This document shows, piece by piece, positions 1 through 7,373 of a stretch of 64,000 nucleotides of DNA. Position 1 is the first letter of the stretch, and each line of letters starts with the position of its first letter. Origin of the DNA: Clostridia bacterium (GTDB taxonomy: Bacteria; Bacillota; Clostridia; Oscillospirales; CAG-272); assembly GCA_017625755.1 (NCBI GenBank), contig JAGAKG010000071.1:1-64000 (forward strand), given 5' to 3'. The translations under genes were made by a program, and so were the position numbers. The notes below the pieces were generated by a model. That model searched no databases. It worked only from the letters and a program-made list of their open reading frames with translations, and had not been told where the DNA came from.

Positions 1-120
1 CTGATCGAATTCGTCACCGTTGACGAGTGCCCGGGCAAGTATAGCAAAGAGCCCCGCGAAATCCACATCTACTATAAGCTCATCGACAAGAACCAATCAA
101 AGCCTACCCATAAGATGTGA
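1..120 (+). CDS. C-terminal fragment of a site-specific recombinase, probably a large serine recombinase (5' end outside window)
   Basis: The first frame is open from base 1 to a TGA at 118-120 and gives 39 residues that begin LIEFVTVDECPGK and contain REIHIYYKLIDK. The pattern of LIE, then V.V.E, then a basic and polar stretch, then (D/H)IYY resembles the end of the DUF4368-type tail of large serine recombinases of conjugative transposons. The match rests on a short tail, so the family call is tentative. Directly downstream in the same frame is a tyrosine-recombinase-like tail, which supports this being the edge or scar of a mobile element. Confidence 0.45.
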   Translation: MIEFVTVDECPGKYSKEPREIHIYYKLIDKNQSKPTHKM

Positions 121-216
121 CGATTTTTGATGTTCACTACGGCGAATATTTATAGCCATATCGATAGTACGAGTAAAAAAGAAACGGCTCAAGCGATTGG
201 AGAGTTGCTTGGGTGA
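121..216 (+). pseudogene. Remnant of a tyrosine recombinase (phage-type integrase) C-terminus
   Basis: The frame continues after the stop at 118-120 and reads a short peptide containing MFTTANIYSHIDSTSKKE, ending at TGA 214-216. TTxNIYSH followed by a polar helix is the usual end of phage and conjugative-element tyrosine integrases, where the Tyr of IYSH is the nucleophile. Nothing upstream in this window encodes the rest of the catalytic domain, so this is a decayed fragment. Its position next to another recombinase tail suggests nested or successive insertions. Confidence 0.5.
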
Positions 217-226
217 GTGAATGGAA

Positions 227-256
227 AGGAAAAGGGCTACCGTGGTGGTAGCCCTT
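227..256 (-). terminator. Hairpin terminator downstream of the methyltransferase
   Basis: A perfect 10-bp stem (AAGGGCTACC at 232-241, GGTAGCCCTT at 247-256) has a 5-base loop. Read on the minus strand it is followed by TTTTCC at 226-231, so it most likely ends transcription of the gene at 293-943. It may also stop transcription of the recombinase remnant on the plus strand. Confidence 0.65.
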
Positions 257-292
257 ATGAGATTAATAATTCGACAAATTGGAGTTTGACAG

Positions 293-943
293 TTATTTAA
301 CTGCCTTAATGGTGTATGTTGCTCCCCAATTATTCAACACCTCTACCGCTGCAAAGCCCGCTTCAACAAGAGCTTCAATCTCGTGCCTCACAGTAAGCGG
401 CGTATCATAATGGTAAAACTCGTTATCGGTAATACCTTGTTCTGTTTTCAGAGCTATCAAATTGTTTCGGTGCATCCGTTCCTCATCATCAGATAAGGAA
501 AAATAATCCGTGAGTATAAAATAGCCATCATCCTTTAATGCGATATGCAATTTAGAATACAAGCCCACCTTTTCTTCTTTTGTAAAATGATGCAAACTTT
601 CTACCGATACAGCAGAATCAAACACATTCTCACCAAACGGCACATCAAAATATGAGCCAAGAATCAAGGTTATATCCTTGCCAACGAATTTTCGTTGAAG
701 CTCGGTTAGCATTCCTTGTGAAAGGTCTATTCCCGTAACCTTTGCCGAAGAATTAAGCTTATAATATTCTTGCAGTTCCAATCCTGTACCGCAACCCAAA
801 TCAAGTATGTGACAGTTTTCAGCGGTCGGTAATTGCTTTGCCGTAAAAGGATAGAACTCACTTGCACATTCGATATTAGTCATCATATGCTTATCATATC
901 CGTCAAGTCTTGCCTCAAAGAAATCACTCATTTTTTCAAGCAT
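293..943 (-). CDS. Class I SAM-dependent methyltransferase
   Basis: The 216-residue protein has the SAM-binding motif I as HILDLGCGTGLEL (about residues 45-57), an acidic end of beta-2 in VTGIDLS, and a motif IV/post-I region around SVESLHHF. This is the layout of small stand-alone Methyltransf_11/25 family enzymes that act on small molecules or antibiotics. The substrate cannot be told from sequence. The ATG at 943 is preceded by GGAGG with 6 bases between, which decides the start over the internal Met at residue 5. A promoter lies just upstream (982-1010) and a hairpin lies after the stop, so it is monocistronic. It sits between the recombinase scar and tRNA-Ser, a typical place for acquired cargo. 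Confidence 0.85.
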   Translation of the reverse strand: MLEKMSDFFEARLDGYDKHMMTNIECASEFYPFTAKQLPTAENCHILDLGCGTGLELQEYYKLNSSAKVTGIDLSQGMLTELQRKFVGKDITLILGSYFDVPFGENVFDSAVSVESLHHFTKEEKVGLYSKLHIALKDDGYFILTDYFSLSDDEERMHRNNLIALKTEQGITDNEFYHYDTPLTVRHEIEALVEAGFAAVEVLNNWGATYTIKAVK

Positions 944-981
944 ACATAACCTCCGTCAAATTCTTATTTATCGGTGAGATT

Positions 982-1010
982 ATTATACTACAAAACAGTA
1001 AAAAACGCAA
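982..1010 (-). promoter_or_regulatory. Sigma-A promoter for the methyltransferase
   Basis: On the minus strand a TTGCGT -35 box (1005-1010) and a perfect TATAAT -10 box (982-987) are separated by 17 bases, about 35 bases upstream of the methyltransferase start codon. Confidence 0.6.
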
Positions 1011-1016
1011 TATTTA

Positions 1017-1048
1017 AAAGCAAAAACGGAACGCCGATTGGCGTTCCG
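1017..1048 (-). terminator. Terminator of tRNA-Ser
   Basis: The stem CGGAACGCC / GGCGTTCCG (1027-1048, GATT loop on the plus strand) is followed on the minus strand by TTTTTGCTTTT. It lies 8 bases after the tRNA 3' CCA, so it is the terminator of the tRNA transcript. Confidence 0.8.
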
Positions 1049-1056
1049 CATTGCTT

Positions 1057-1145
1057 TGGCGGAGAGAGAGGGATTCGAACCCTCGTGTGCTTGCGCACAA
1101 ACTGATTTCGAGTCAGCCCCGTTATGACCACTTCGATATCTCTCC
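1057..1145 (-). tRNA. tRNA-Ser(CGA)
   Basis: On the minus strand the RNA begins GGAGAGA and ends TCTCTCC-G-CCA with the CCA encoded. The anticodon loop is CTCGAAA, giving anticodon CGA, which reads serine codon UCG. The long variable arm (GTGTGCGCAAGCACAC region) is the hallmark of a class II tRNA-Ser, and the T arm GGTTCGAATCC is intact. A truncated copy of its 5' half occurs upstream at 1277-1320, and a terminator follows at 1027-1048. Confidence 0.95.
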
Positions 1146-1160
1146 GTATTAAATTTTGGT

Positions 1161-1211
1161 TTGGAATTTTGATAGAAAACTGTCGACCAACCTCTGAAAA
1201 ATCTGCACTTA
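1161..1211 (-). repeat. Direct repeat, copy 1 (upstream flank of intact tRNA-Ser)
   Basis: This 51-bp stretch recurs at 1485-1535 with only a few mismatches (shared core CTGTCGACCAAC and TCTGAAAAATCTGCA). Each copy lies just 5' of a tRNA-Ser-like start on the minus strand, so the unit duplicated together with the tRNA and its leader. Confidence 0.8.
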
Positions 1212-1276
1212 AAATCCCGAACAAGTGAAGTGCTTCAAGGCTTCGTGGAGAAATATTAGTGACGATTGTGAGCCGC

Positions 1277-1320
1277 TTTCGAGTCAGCCCCGTTATGACC
1301 ACTTCGATATCTCTCCGTAT
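1277..1320 (-). pseudogene. Truncated tRNA-Ser copy (5' half only)
   Basis: The 44 bases are identical to 1106-1149, that is the acceptor 5' strand, D arm and anticodon stem up to the CGAAA of the anticodon loop. After that the sequence diverges, so no T arm or acceptor 3' strand exists. It is a broken tandem copy of the functional tRNA immediately downstream on the same strand. A sequence near 1460-1476 (ACTCTCCATATGAAATCTT) looks like the start of a third, more decayed unit. Confidence 0.85.
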
Positions 1321-1339
1321 GAAATTTTCAATTTCATAC

Positions 1340-1468
1340 GGGGCAGATATCGACTGGCTCGGACAACTTGTTGTCCGAATCCACTTCGCATACCCCACCC
1401 GAAGATCGACAAGCTCGCTTGTCAGGCGCAGGGTGTGGGTATTCTCGCCATAGGCGAGATAACTCTCC
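1340..1468 (-). repeat. Hairpin-rich repeat inserted in the tRNA-Ser tandem array
   Basis: Several perfect stems lie in a row: CGGACAAC/GTTGTCCG (1360-1377), GACAAGC/GCTTGTC (1408-1423) and CTCGCC/GGCGAG (1444-1458). An outer pairing of TACCCCACCC (1391-1400) with GGGTGTGGGTA (1431-1441) encloses the second stem. Its edge (1344-1350) is inversely repeated by the adjacent tRNA remnant (GATATC and CCGTATGAAAT). It codes for nothing credible. From memory, similar sequences are annotated as short spurious ORFs in many gut Clostridia, which suggests a dispersed structured repeat; this would need a genome-wide search. Confidence 0.6.
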
Positions 1469-1484
1469 ATATGAAATCTTATTG

Positions 1485-1535
1485 TTGGAATTTTGACAAA
1501 AAACTGTCGACCAACTTCTGAAAAATCTGCATTTA
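1485..1535 (-). repeat. Direct repeat, copy 2 (upstream flank of the decayed tRNA-Ser units)
   Basis: This is the second copy of the 51-bp flank seen at 1161-1211. It sits between the minus-strand promoter at 1581-1609 and the tRNA remnants, as expected for the leader of an ancestral array. Confidence 0.8.
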
Positions 1536-1580
1536 CTGTGCTTTTTCATTTTAAGGTCGGTAATTTTCACCGACTTTGGT

Positions 1581-1609
1581 ATTATACCACAAAGAAAAAG
1601 ATTTTTCAA
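1581..1609 (-). promoter_or_regulatory. Promoter of the tRNA-Ser array
   Basis: The minus strand reads TTGAAA (1604-1609), 17 bases, then TATAAT (1581-1586). A GTCGGT/ACCGAC hairpin follows at the start of the transcript (about 1557-1575). Transcription from here passes the two broken units before reaching the functional tRNA-Ser at 1057-1145. Confidence 0.6.
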
Positions 1610-1656
1610 TAGTTTTTTGAAAAAATAAAAAATATATTTGAAAATATTATATCTAA

Positions 1657-1685
1657 TTGACAGCGGGGCTTAAAAATGATACAAT
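1657..1685 (+). promoter_or_regulatory. Promoter of the TerB/ATPase/helicase operon
   Basis: TTGACA (1657-1662) and TACAAT (1680-1685) are separated by 17 bases and lie 34 bases upstream of the ATG at 1720. No operator-like palindrome was recognised, so the operon may be constitutive. Confidence 0.7.
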
Positions 1686-1719
1686 AATATAATACGATAA
1701 TTCGGGGGAGGTGAGAGAT

Positions 1720-3375
1720 ATGCATGACAATGGTGGTGGAAATTCACGCAAAAAAGAGCTGGACGATTTTTGGAATATTGATATGATAGTTCCCAAAAGA
1801 AAAACGCAGAAGCCCGCGCCGAGGCGGTCTACCGAAACCGTGGAAATAACCGTTTCTTCCGTGCTTGAATCGCTCACCGACGACAAGGTGTTCAAATCCG
1901 AAAAGCTCAGCGGCGGCGAGGGCGGAGTTATAAAAAAATATATCTCCGAGAACACTCCCCAACCTGAACCGCTATACAGCTATTCCTTGCAAAACTCTCT
2001 CGTTCACAATGTGCGTGTATACAAAAAGCCGAGCAATTACGCCTATTATGAGAATTTTTACAGAGACGCGCTGAAATACCTGAACGAAAAATCCGACAAG
2101 GCAGAGCGTGCTCCGTTCTTCTCCTATGTTCCGCAGTATGACCAGTTAAACCCCGCTCAGCTCGCCTATTATCTCTATTTCAGGGAGCAGGCGCGGTCTG
2201 GAAACTATATAGACGCCGATTACAGCTATATAATGCTATATATTTACGAGATACTGAATCTTGGTGACAAAATGGATCTAAGCTTCGGGCAGTCTCAGCT
2301 TTGCGGTCTTTGGAACGCCTACCGCGAAAAACACGGCGCGATTGGCAGGCAGCTTTCCGATTGGATGTGCGAATACAGTCTTATAAACCGTCTCCCTCCG
2401 CCCTCGGATATTGAAATCCGGAATATCCCGCGCGAGTGTGTTTACAAGGAATATCTTCTTGTAAATCGCGGTGTCGGCTATGATTACTACGCCGAGGCTT
2501 TGCTCGCCTTTTCTAGCGCATACGATTTCCGTCGGAGCAAGTTTGCGACGGGGGAGAGGTCGGCTGTTTTTGAAAAATACATTCCCGCGGCGCTCTCGGC
2601 GTGTATAGCGCATTTGTCGACCTCGGGGGGCGTCCTTTCGGGTGTCGGATTCAACGATAGCACGATTTCGCGCGATGCCTATATCGGCGCGCTTTGCTCG
2701 CACAGAGCAAAATACAAAATAGAGCTTGACTACTGCTCGTTTTCGAGGACGAACGACCTCAGATATCTTGTCGGAGATATTGTAAAATACTCGGAAAACA
2801 AAATACGGGCGTATTTTGGCATAAAGTCGCGGCTAAGTTGTTATTCGCTTGACAGCGACATAAGGGAGCTGCTCGATAACTTTTTTGACACTCACCTCGT
2901 CAAGCGTAGCAGACCTGCGCGCAAGGAAAAAAGAGAGGAATACGACGCGCTTTACGAGCTTCCCACAAAGCCGCTCTCGCTATCCGATGCTTCAAGAATA
3001 GAGGAGGAGTCGTGGGAAACGACGAGGAGCCTTGTGGAAGCATTTGATGAGGAGGAAAGCGATGCGGAGCAGGATAGTGTTCCCTCGACAGAAAACAGTA
3101 TCGCCGAGGAGACAGTTGCACCCGCTTCCGAGGAGGACGACGGCTTGCTGAACGCGCTCGGTGAGCTATTGCCGTTCGTACTTGCGGTATACCGAGGGGA
3201 CGGCGCGGCGCAGAGAAAATTTGCGCAAGAGCGCGGACGAATGAGCGACAGTATAGTCGACAGTATAAACGAGATAAGCGCCGATACGATAGGAGATATC
3301 CTTATAGAGGACGACGGCGGCGCATACAGAATCGTTGAGGATTACGAATTTTATTTTGAAGCTTCGGAGGATTAA
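1720..3375 (+). CDS. TerB-N/TerB-C domain protein, first gene of a putative DNA-processing or defence operon
   Basis: The 551-residue protein has a charged, low-complexity N-terminus. A TerB-N-like region follows (about residues 100-200), with PQYDQLNPAQLAYYLYFRE and a YSYIMLYIYEIL helix. An acidic linker spans about 425-475. The C-terminal segment reads LLPFVLAVYRGD...MSDSIVDSINEISADTIGDILIE and matches the TerB-C pattern. From family knowledge, TerB-N/TerB-C proteins accompany ATPases and helicases in predicted stress or DNA-processing operons; no enzymatic activity is assigned. The ATG at 1720 is preferred to the GTG at 1711 because GGGGGAGG at 1704-1711 is 8 bases away. The stop abuts the next ATG, so the two genes are translationally coupled. 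Confidence 0.7.
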   Translation: MHDNGGGNSRKKELDDFWNIDMIVPKRKTQKPAPRRSTETVEITVSSVLESLTDDKVFKSEKLSGGEGGVIKKYISENTPQPEPLYSYSLQNSLVHNVRVYKKPSNYAYYENFYRDALKYLNEKSDKAERAPFFSYVPQYDQLNPAQLAYYLYFREQARSGNYIDADYSYIMLYIYEILNLGDKMDLSFGQSQLCGLWNAYREKHGAIGRQLSDWMCEYSLINRLPPPSDIEIRNIPRECVYKEYLLVNRGVGYDYYAEALLAFSSAYDFRRSKFATGERSAVFEKYIPAALSACIAHLSTSGGVLSGVGFNDSTISRDAYIGALCSHRAKYKIELDYCSFSRTNDLRYLVGDIVKYSENKIRAYFGIKSRLSCYSLDSDIRELLDNFFDTHLVKRSRPARKEKREEYDALYELPTKPLSLSDASRIEEESWETTRSLVEAFDEEESDAEQDSVPSTENSIAEETVAPASEEDDGLLNALGELLPFVLAVYRGDGAAQRKFAQERGRMSDSIVDSINEISADTIGDILIEDDGGAYRIVEDYEFYFEASED

Positions 3376-4743
3376 ATGGAACAGGATATAAATTTGCAAA
3401 AGGTACCGAAAAGAATACTTAATTCCTTGCTCGCCTCGGTTTCGGCAGGTGTTGTTCCGAGAGCGGGAGCGCCGTATATCGCCATCGGACGAAAGGACGA
3501 AATAGCCGCGCTTCTCTCAGACCTTGAGGCGGTCAACGAGGGCTGCGGAACTATGCGCTTTATCATAGGAAGATACGGAAGCGGAAAGAGCTTTCTTATG
3601 CAGCTTATAAGGGGATACGCGCTTGAGCGCGATTTCGTTACGGCAGACGCAGACCTCTCTCCCGAGCGCAGACTTTACGGAGCGTCGGGGAGCGGTGTCG
3701 CAACTTACAGAGAGCTTATAAAGAATCTCGCGTCAAAATCCTCGCCCGACGGCGGGGCTTTGCCGAGGATAATCGCCCGTTGGATTGATAGTATGCAAGC
3801 CGAAATAATCGCGACAGGCGCCGAGCCCGAGAGCGAGGAATTTGCGAGAAAGCTCAATATATGCGTTTCAGAGAAGCTTCGGGATATCGAATTTCTCGTT
3901 GGCGGATTTGATTTTTCACGCGTGATAACCGAGTATTATAAGGCTTTCGTGATGGGCGACGATGAGAGGCGAATTGCCTGCCTGCGCTGGCTCAGGGGCG
4001 AGTTTGCCACCAAAACCGAGGCGAGAGGAGCGCTTGGATTTTCCGTGTCGGTAATAATCGACGACGATAACTGGTACGATTTTCTCAAGCTCTGGGCGTG
4101 TCTGGTGCGCACAATGGGGTATAGAGGACTTATCGTCTTTATCGACGAATGCGTCAATCTTTATAAGATAAATCACAGAGTAAGCCGAGAGAATAACTAC
4201 GAAAAGATACTCTCGATGTTCAACGATACCTTGCAGGGGCGCGCCCCGGGGCTCGGTCTTGTTCTCGGCGGAACTCCGCAATTCCTTGATGATACGCGCA
4301 GAGGACTTTTCAGCTACGAGGCTTTGCGAAGCAGACTTTGTGACAGCCGCTTCTCGGTGGAGGGAGCGGTCAACCTAATAGGTCCCGTCATAAGACTCCG
4401 TCGACTCAGCGACGACGAGCTTTTCGCGCTCATATCGAGGGTGACTAAGCTCTACGCGCAGAATTACGGCGTTGAGCCTAGGATAACTGAGGAGGAGAAG
4501 ATAAGGTTTCTCGAGATTTGTCTTTCCCGCGCGGGTGCTGACAGTATGATAACCCCGCGAGAGATGCTCAGGGACTATATGACGGTGCTTAATCTGCTTA
4601 TGCAGAACAAGGAGCTGAGCTTTGATGATATCGTCGGAACGGCGGTGACGCTGAGGACGGATAACGGTGACGGCGAGAGTGAGGAGACATCGGGGCAGAG
4701 CGGAGCGAGACCGAGCTATACCCCCGAGGATATAATATTTTGA
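3376..4743 (+). CDS. BrxD-like P-loop ATPase (BREX ATP-binding domain / DUF2791 family)
   Basis: The 455-residue protein carries a Walker A motif GRYGSGKS (65-72), a Walker B motif GLIVFIDE (251-258), and a sensor-like GLVLGGTPQFLDD (about 294-306) after a QGRAPGLG segment. A helical C-terminal domain has LRRLSDDELFALI and ITPREMLRDY. This is the architecture of the BrxD/DUF2791 AAA-type ATPases found in BREX type 2 loci and in TerB-linked operons. Its role is presumably to load or regulate the neighbouring helicase on DNA, which is inference. The ATG follows the previous stop directly, with GGAGG inside the end of the upstream gene. The C-terminus is acidic and low in complexity. No methylase, PglZ or nuclease gene is adjacent. 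Confidence 0.75.
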   Translation: MEQDINLQKVPKRILNSLLASVSAGVVPRAGAPYIAIGRKDEIAALLSDLEAVNEGCGTMRFIIGRYGSGKSFLMQLIRGYALERDFVTADADLSPERRLYGASGSGVATYRELIKNLASKSSPDGGALPRIIARWIDSMQAEIIATGAEPESEEFARKLNICVSEKLRDIEFLVGGFDFSRVITEYYKAFVMGDDERRIACLRWLRGEFATKTEARGALGFSVSVIIDDDNWYDFLKLWACLVRTMGYRGLIVFIDECVNLYKINHRVSRENNYEKILSMFNDTLQGRAPGLGLVLGGTPQFLDDTRRGLFSYEALRSRLCDSRFSVEGAVNLIGPVIRLRRLSDDELFALISRVTKLYAQNYGVEPRITEEEKIRFLEICLSRAGADSMITPREMLRDYMTVLNLLMQNKELSFDDIVGTAVTLRTDNGDGESEETSGQSGARPSYTPEDIIF

Positions 4744-4771
4744 ATTGAAAGGCTGAGGAAAGGAGAAAGAA

Positions 4772-6988
4772 ATGACAGAGGCGGACAGAATATTTGAGCG
4801 ATTTCCCGATTTTATCAGGGAATTTATATATTCACACTCGTGGGAATCCCTTCGCGCGGTGCAGATAGCCGCGGCTAAAACTATATTTGAAACAGATAGA
4901 AATCTCCTGCTCACCTCGTCAACCGCGAGCGGCAAAACCGAGGCGGCTTTCTTTCCGATACTTACCGAGCTTTACTACAACAGACCCTCGAGCATAGGCG
5001 TGCTGTATATAGCGCCGCTCAAAAGTCTGATAAACGACCAGTTTCTGCGTATCGACTCTCTGCTTGACGAGAGCGGAATAAAGGTCACGCATTGGCACGG
5101 AGATGTGGCGGCGTCGCATAAAAAGAAGCTTTTGACCTCTCCCGAGGGAATATTGCAGATAACTCCCGAATCGCTTGAAGCGATGCTTATCAACCGCTCG
5201 AACGATATACCGAGACTTTTCGGCGACCTTCGCTATGTGGTTATCGACGAGATACACACGCTAACGGGTAGCGACAGAGGAAATCAGATAATCTGCCAGC
5301 TGGCGAGAATATCGCGGCTCATAGGACACTCGCCGAGGCGGATAGGGCTCTCTGCAACCGTCGGTAAGACGGAGGATGCGGCGGCGTGGCTATCGGCGGG
5401 GAGCGGCAGGGATACAGATGTACCTCTGTTCGAGACAGAGCAGATAAGATGGCGGCTCGGAATGGAGCATTTCTTTATTCACGGTAAGAATGAGGGTGAT
5501 GAAAAGGGCGAGGCTGTGGCAGCGCTCGACGCGGGATACGAGTATATGTACGACTGCGTGAGGGATAAAAAAGCACTCGTCTTTTCAAATTCGCGAGAGG
5601 AGACAGAATATGTATGTGCCACACTGCGTCAGATAGCGTGCAGAAGGGGAGAGCGCGATATATTCCTGATACATCACGGAAATCTTTCGGCGTCCTTGCG
5701 TGAGGAAGCCGAAATGAAAATGAAGGACGAGGAGGTTCACGCGGTGACCTGCGCCACCGTCACGATGGAGCTGGGTATAGATATCGGAAAGCTTGAGAGA
5801 ATACTTCAGAATGACGCGCCTAACAGCGTATCGAGCTTCTTGCAGAGACTGGGACGCTCAGGCAGACGGGGACAGCCTCCCGAGATGATGATGGTGTTCC
5901 GCGAGGAGGAGCCGCTTCCGAACGCTCCGCTTCCGCAGCTTATCCCGTGGGGACTTATCCGCGCGATTGCCATCGTTCAGCTATACATTGAGGAAAGATT
6001 TATAGAGCCGCCATTCTCGAAGAATCAGCCTATGAGCCTTCTATTCCACCAGACGCTCAGCGTTCTGGCGGCGAGCGGCGAGCTTACCGCGGCAAGGCTT
6101 GCCGAGAGGGTACTCGGTCTGCCGCCCTTCGCGGATATCTCCCGCGAGGATTACAAGGCACTCATAGTTTCGATGCTCAACTCGGATATGATAGAGATGA
6201 CCGAGGAGCGTGGACTTATCGTTGGACTTGCTGGCGAGAGACTGCTGAACAGCTTCAAGTTTTACGCGGTGTTCAACGACAGCGAGGATTACACCGTACG
6301 CTGTGAATCCGAGGAAATAGGAACTATAACCACACCGCCCCCCGCGGGAGACAGATTTGCGCTTGCGGGCAGAGTGTGGGAGGTTACCGAGGTGGATACT
6401 CAACGCCGTCTCGTTTATGTAAAGAGCGTAGAAGGTAAGATGGAAATATCCTGGCCGGGCGAGTACGGAGAGATACACACGCGCATACTTGAGAGAATGA
6501 AGCAGGTCTTGTCGGAGGACACGGTATATCCCTACCTCAAGGAGAATGCCCGACACAGACTCGAGGTGGCAAGGCGCGTCGCGAGAGCGACGGGAATGAC
6601 GAAAAATTCGCTCATACACCTAGGCGGCTATACCTGGTGCCTGTTTCCGTGGCTTGGCACGCGTTCGTTCAGAACGCTTCGCAAATTTCTCGCGCAGAAT
6701 GCCCATCGCTTCGGCATATCGGGCATAGAGTTCGAGGGGTGCTATTATATAACTTTCCGAATGGAGAGGGGAAGCGGGGAGGAGCTTTTCGCTTATCTGA
6801 GCTCTCTCGTTGAGCGAGGTGGGATAGACCCGATGACTCTTGTGAGCCCGAAGGAGCTTCCCGTGTTTGAAAAATACGATAGCTATATTCCGGGTGAGCT
6901 TCTTAGGTACGCATACGCTACGGATAAGCTTAATCCACGCGAAACAGAGCAGAGAATTCGCGATATTTACAGTGAATATGACCTATAA
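4772..6988 (+). CDS. Superfamily 2 DEAD/DEAH-type helicase, Lhr/BrxHI-like
   Basis: The 738-residue protein has SF2 motifs in order: Walker A TSSTASGKTE (about 48-57), APLKSL (Ia), TPESLE (Ib), DEIH box (159-162), GLSATVG (192-198), TMELGIDIG (331-339) and QRLGRSGRRG (358-367). The rest is an Lhr-like C-terminal half (winged helix and accessory region) ending in a GYTWCLFPWLGTRS segment typical of this family. It is expected to be an ATP-driven 3'-5' DNA translocase or helicase. GGAG lies about 7 bases before the ATG, and the gap to the previous gene is 28 bases. BrxHI plus BrxD pairs occur in BREX type 2; here the third partner is a TerB protein. Confidence 0.85.
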   Translation: MTEADRIFERFPDFIREFIYSHSWESLRAVQIAAAKTIFETDRNLLLTSSTASGKTEAAFFPILTELYYNRPSSIGVLYIAPLKSLINDQFLRIDSLLDESGIKVTHWHGDVAASHKKKLLTSPEGILQITPESLEAMLINRSNDIPRLFGDLRYVVIDEIHTLTGSDRGNQIICQLARISRLIGHSPRRIGLSATVGKTEDAAAWLSAGSGRDTDVPLFETEQIRWRLGMEHFFIHGKNEGDEKGEAVAALDAGYEYMYDCVRDKKALVFSNSREETEYVCATLRQIACRRGERDIFLIHHGNLSASLREEAEMKMKDEEVHAVTCATVTMELGIDIGKLERILQNDAPNSVSSFLQRLGRSGRRGQPPEMMMVFREEEPLPNAPLPQLIPWGLIRAIAIVQLYIEERFIEPPFSKNQPMSLLFHQTLSVLAASGELTAARLAERVLGLPPFADISREDYKALIVSMLNSDMIEMTEERGLIVGLAGERLLNSFKFYAVFNDSEDYTVRCESEEIGTITTPPPAGDRFALAGRVWEVTEVDTQRRLVYVKSVEGKMEISWPGEYGEIHTRILERMKQVLSEDTVYPYLKENARHRLEVARRVARATGMTKNSLIHLGGYTWCLFPWLGTRSFRTLRKFLAQNAHRFGISGIEFEGCYYITFRMERGSGEELFAYLSSLVERGGIDPMTLVSPKELPVFEKYDSYIPGELLRYAYATDKLNPRETEQRIRDIYSEYDL

Positions 6989-7048
6989 ATTGTCAAAAAT
7001 GCCCCAAAAATACTTTAATGTAAAAAATAATATTGTTCAGAATAGATA

Positions 7049-7077
7049 TTGACTTTTGGAGCGTAAAAGAGTATCAT
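7049..7077 (+). promoter_or_regulatory. Promoter of the ilvA T-box operon
   Basis: TTGACT (7049-7054), a 17-base spacer and TATCAT (7072-7077) lie just upstream of the T-box leader, after the end of the helicase gene. Confidence 0.7.
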
Positions 7078-7089
7078 ATACTTACCGCT

Positions 7090-7353
7090 ATGATAGGGAG
7101 CGGCACGGAGATATTTTTTTACAGAGAGCTGTCGGTCGGTGCGAGACAGTGAAAAAACACCGTGCTAAATCACCCTTGAGCTAACTGCCGAAAGCGTACG
7201 CGATATGCGTGTGTCAGTAGAACAGTTCGTATTTCTGCGTTAAAGAAAAATGTATGAAAGTACATTGAGTGTCCCGAGTATGATCGGGGAATCGGAGTGG
7301 TACCGCGGAGTTTTCGTCTCCGTCTCTGTTAAGAGACGGAGACTTATTTTTTT
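7090..7353 (+). promoter_or_regulatory. T-box riboswitch, isoleucine specific, controlling ilvA-ridA
   Basis: The leader contains the T-box sequence GGAGTGGTACCGCGG at 7294-7308, which pairs with the NCCA end of uncharged tRNA. Stem I carries GGTCGGTGCGAG around 7132-7144. The specifier is read as AUC (7169-7171), located just before ACCCTTGAGC as in other T-boxes, so the sensed tRNA is tRNA-Ile. A strong terminator (7316-7353) competes with the antiterminator. Low charged tRNA-Ile should therefore raise threonine deaminase expression. The gap between 6989 and 7373 holds nothing else that I can see. Confidence 0.92.
7316..7353 (+). terminator. Regulated terminator of the Ile T-box
   Basis: GTCTCCGTCTCT (7316-7327) and AGAGACGGAGAC (7332-7343) form a perfect 12-bp stem with a 4-base loop, followed by TTATTTTTTT. 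Confidence 0.9.
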
Positions 7354-7373
7354 GCTGAAAGGATAGATAAAAA

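Noticed and set aside
988..1470. 160-codon open frame across tRNA-Ser and the repeat
   Set aside because: It runs through the functional tRNA and its truncated copy, and contains the same peptide twice because of the duplication, so it is not a gene.
1225..1521. Possible CRISPR array because of repeated blocks near tRNA-Ser
   Set aside because: Only two copies of each block exist, they are tRNA-derived, and the spacing and spacers are not regular.
1720..6988. Complete BREX system
   Set aside because: No PglX methylase, PglZ, BrxC/PglY or PglW is present. Only BrxD-like and BrxHI-like proteins occur, with a TerB protein instead.
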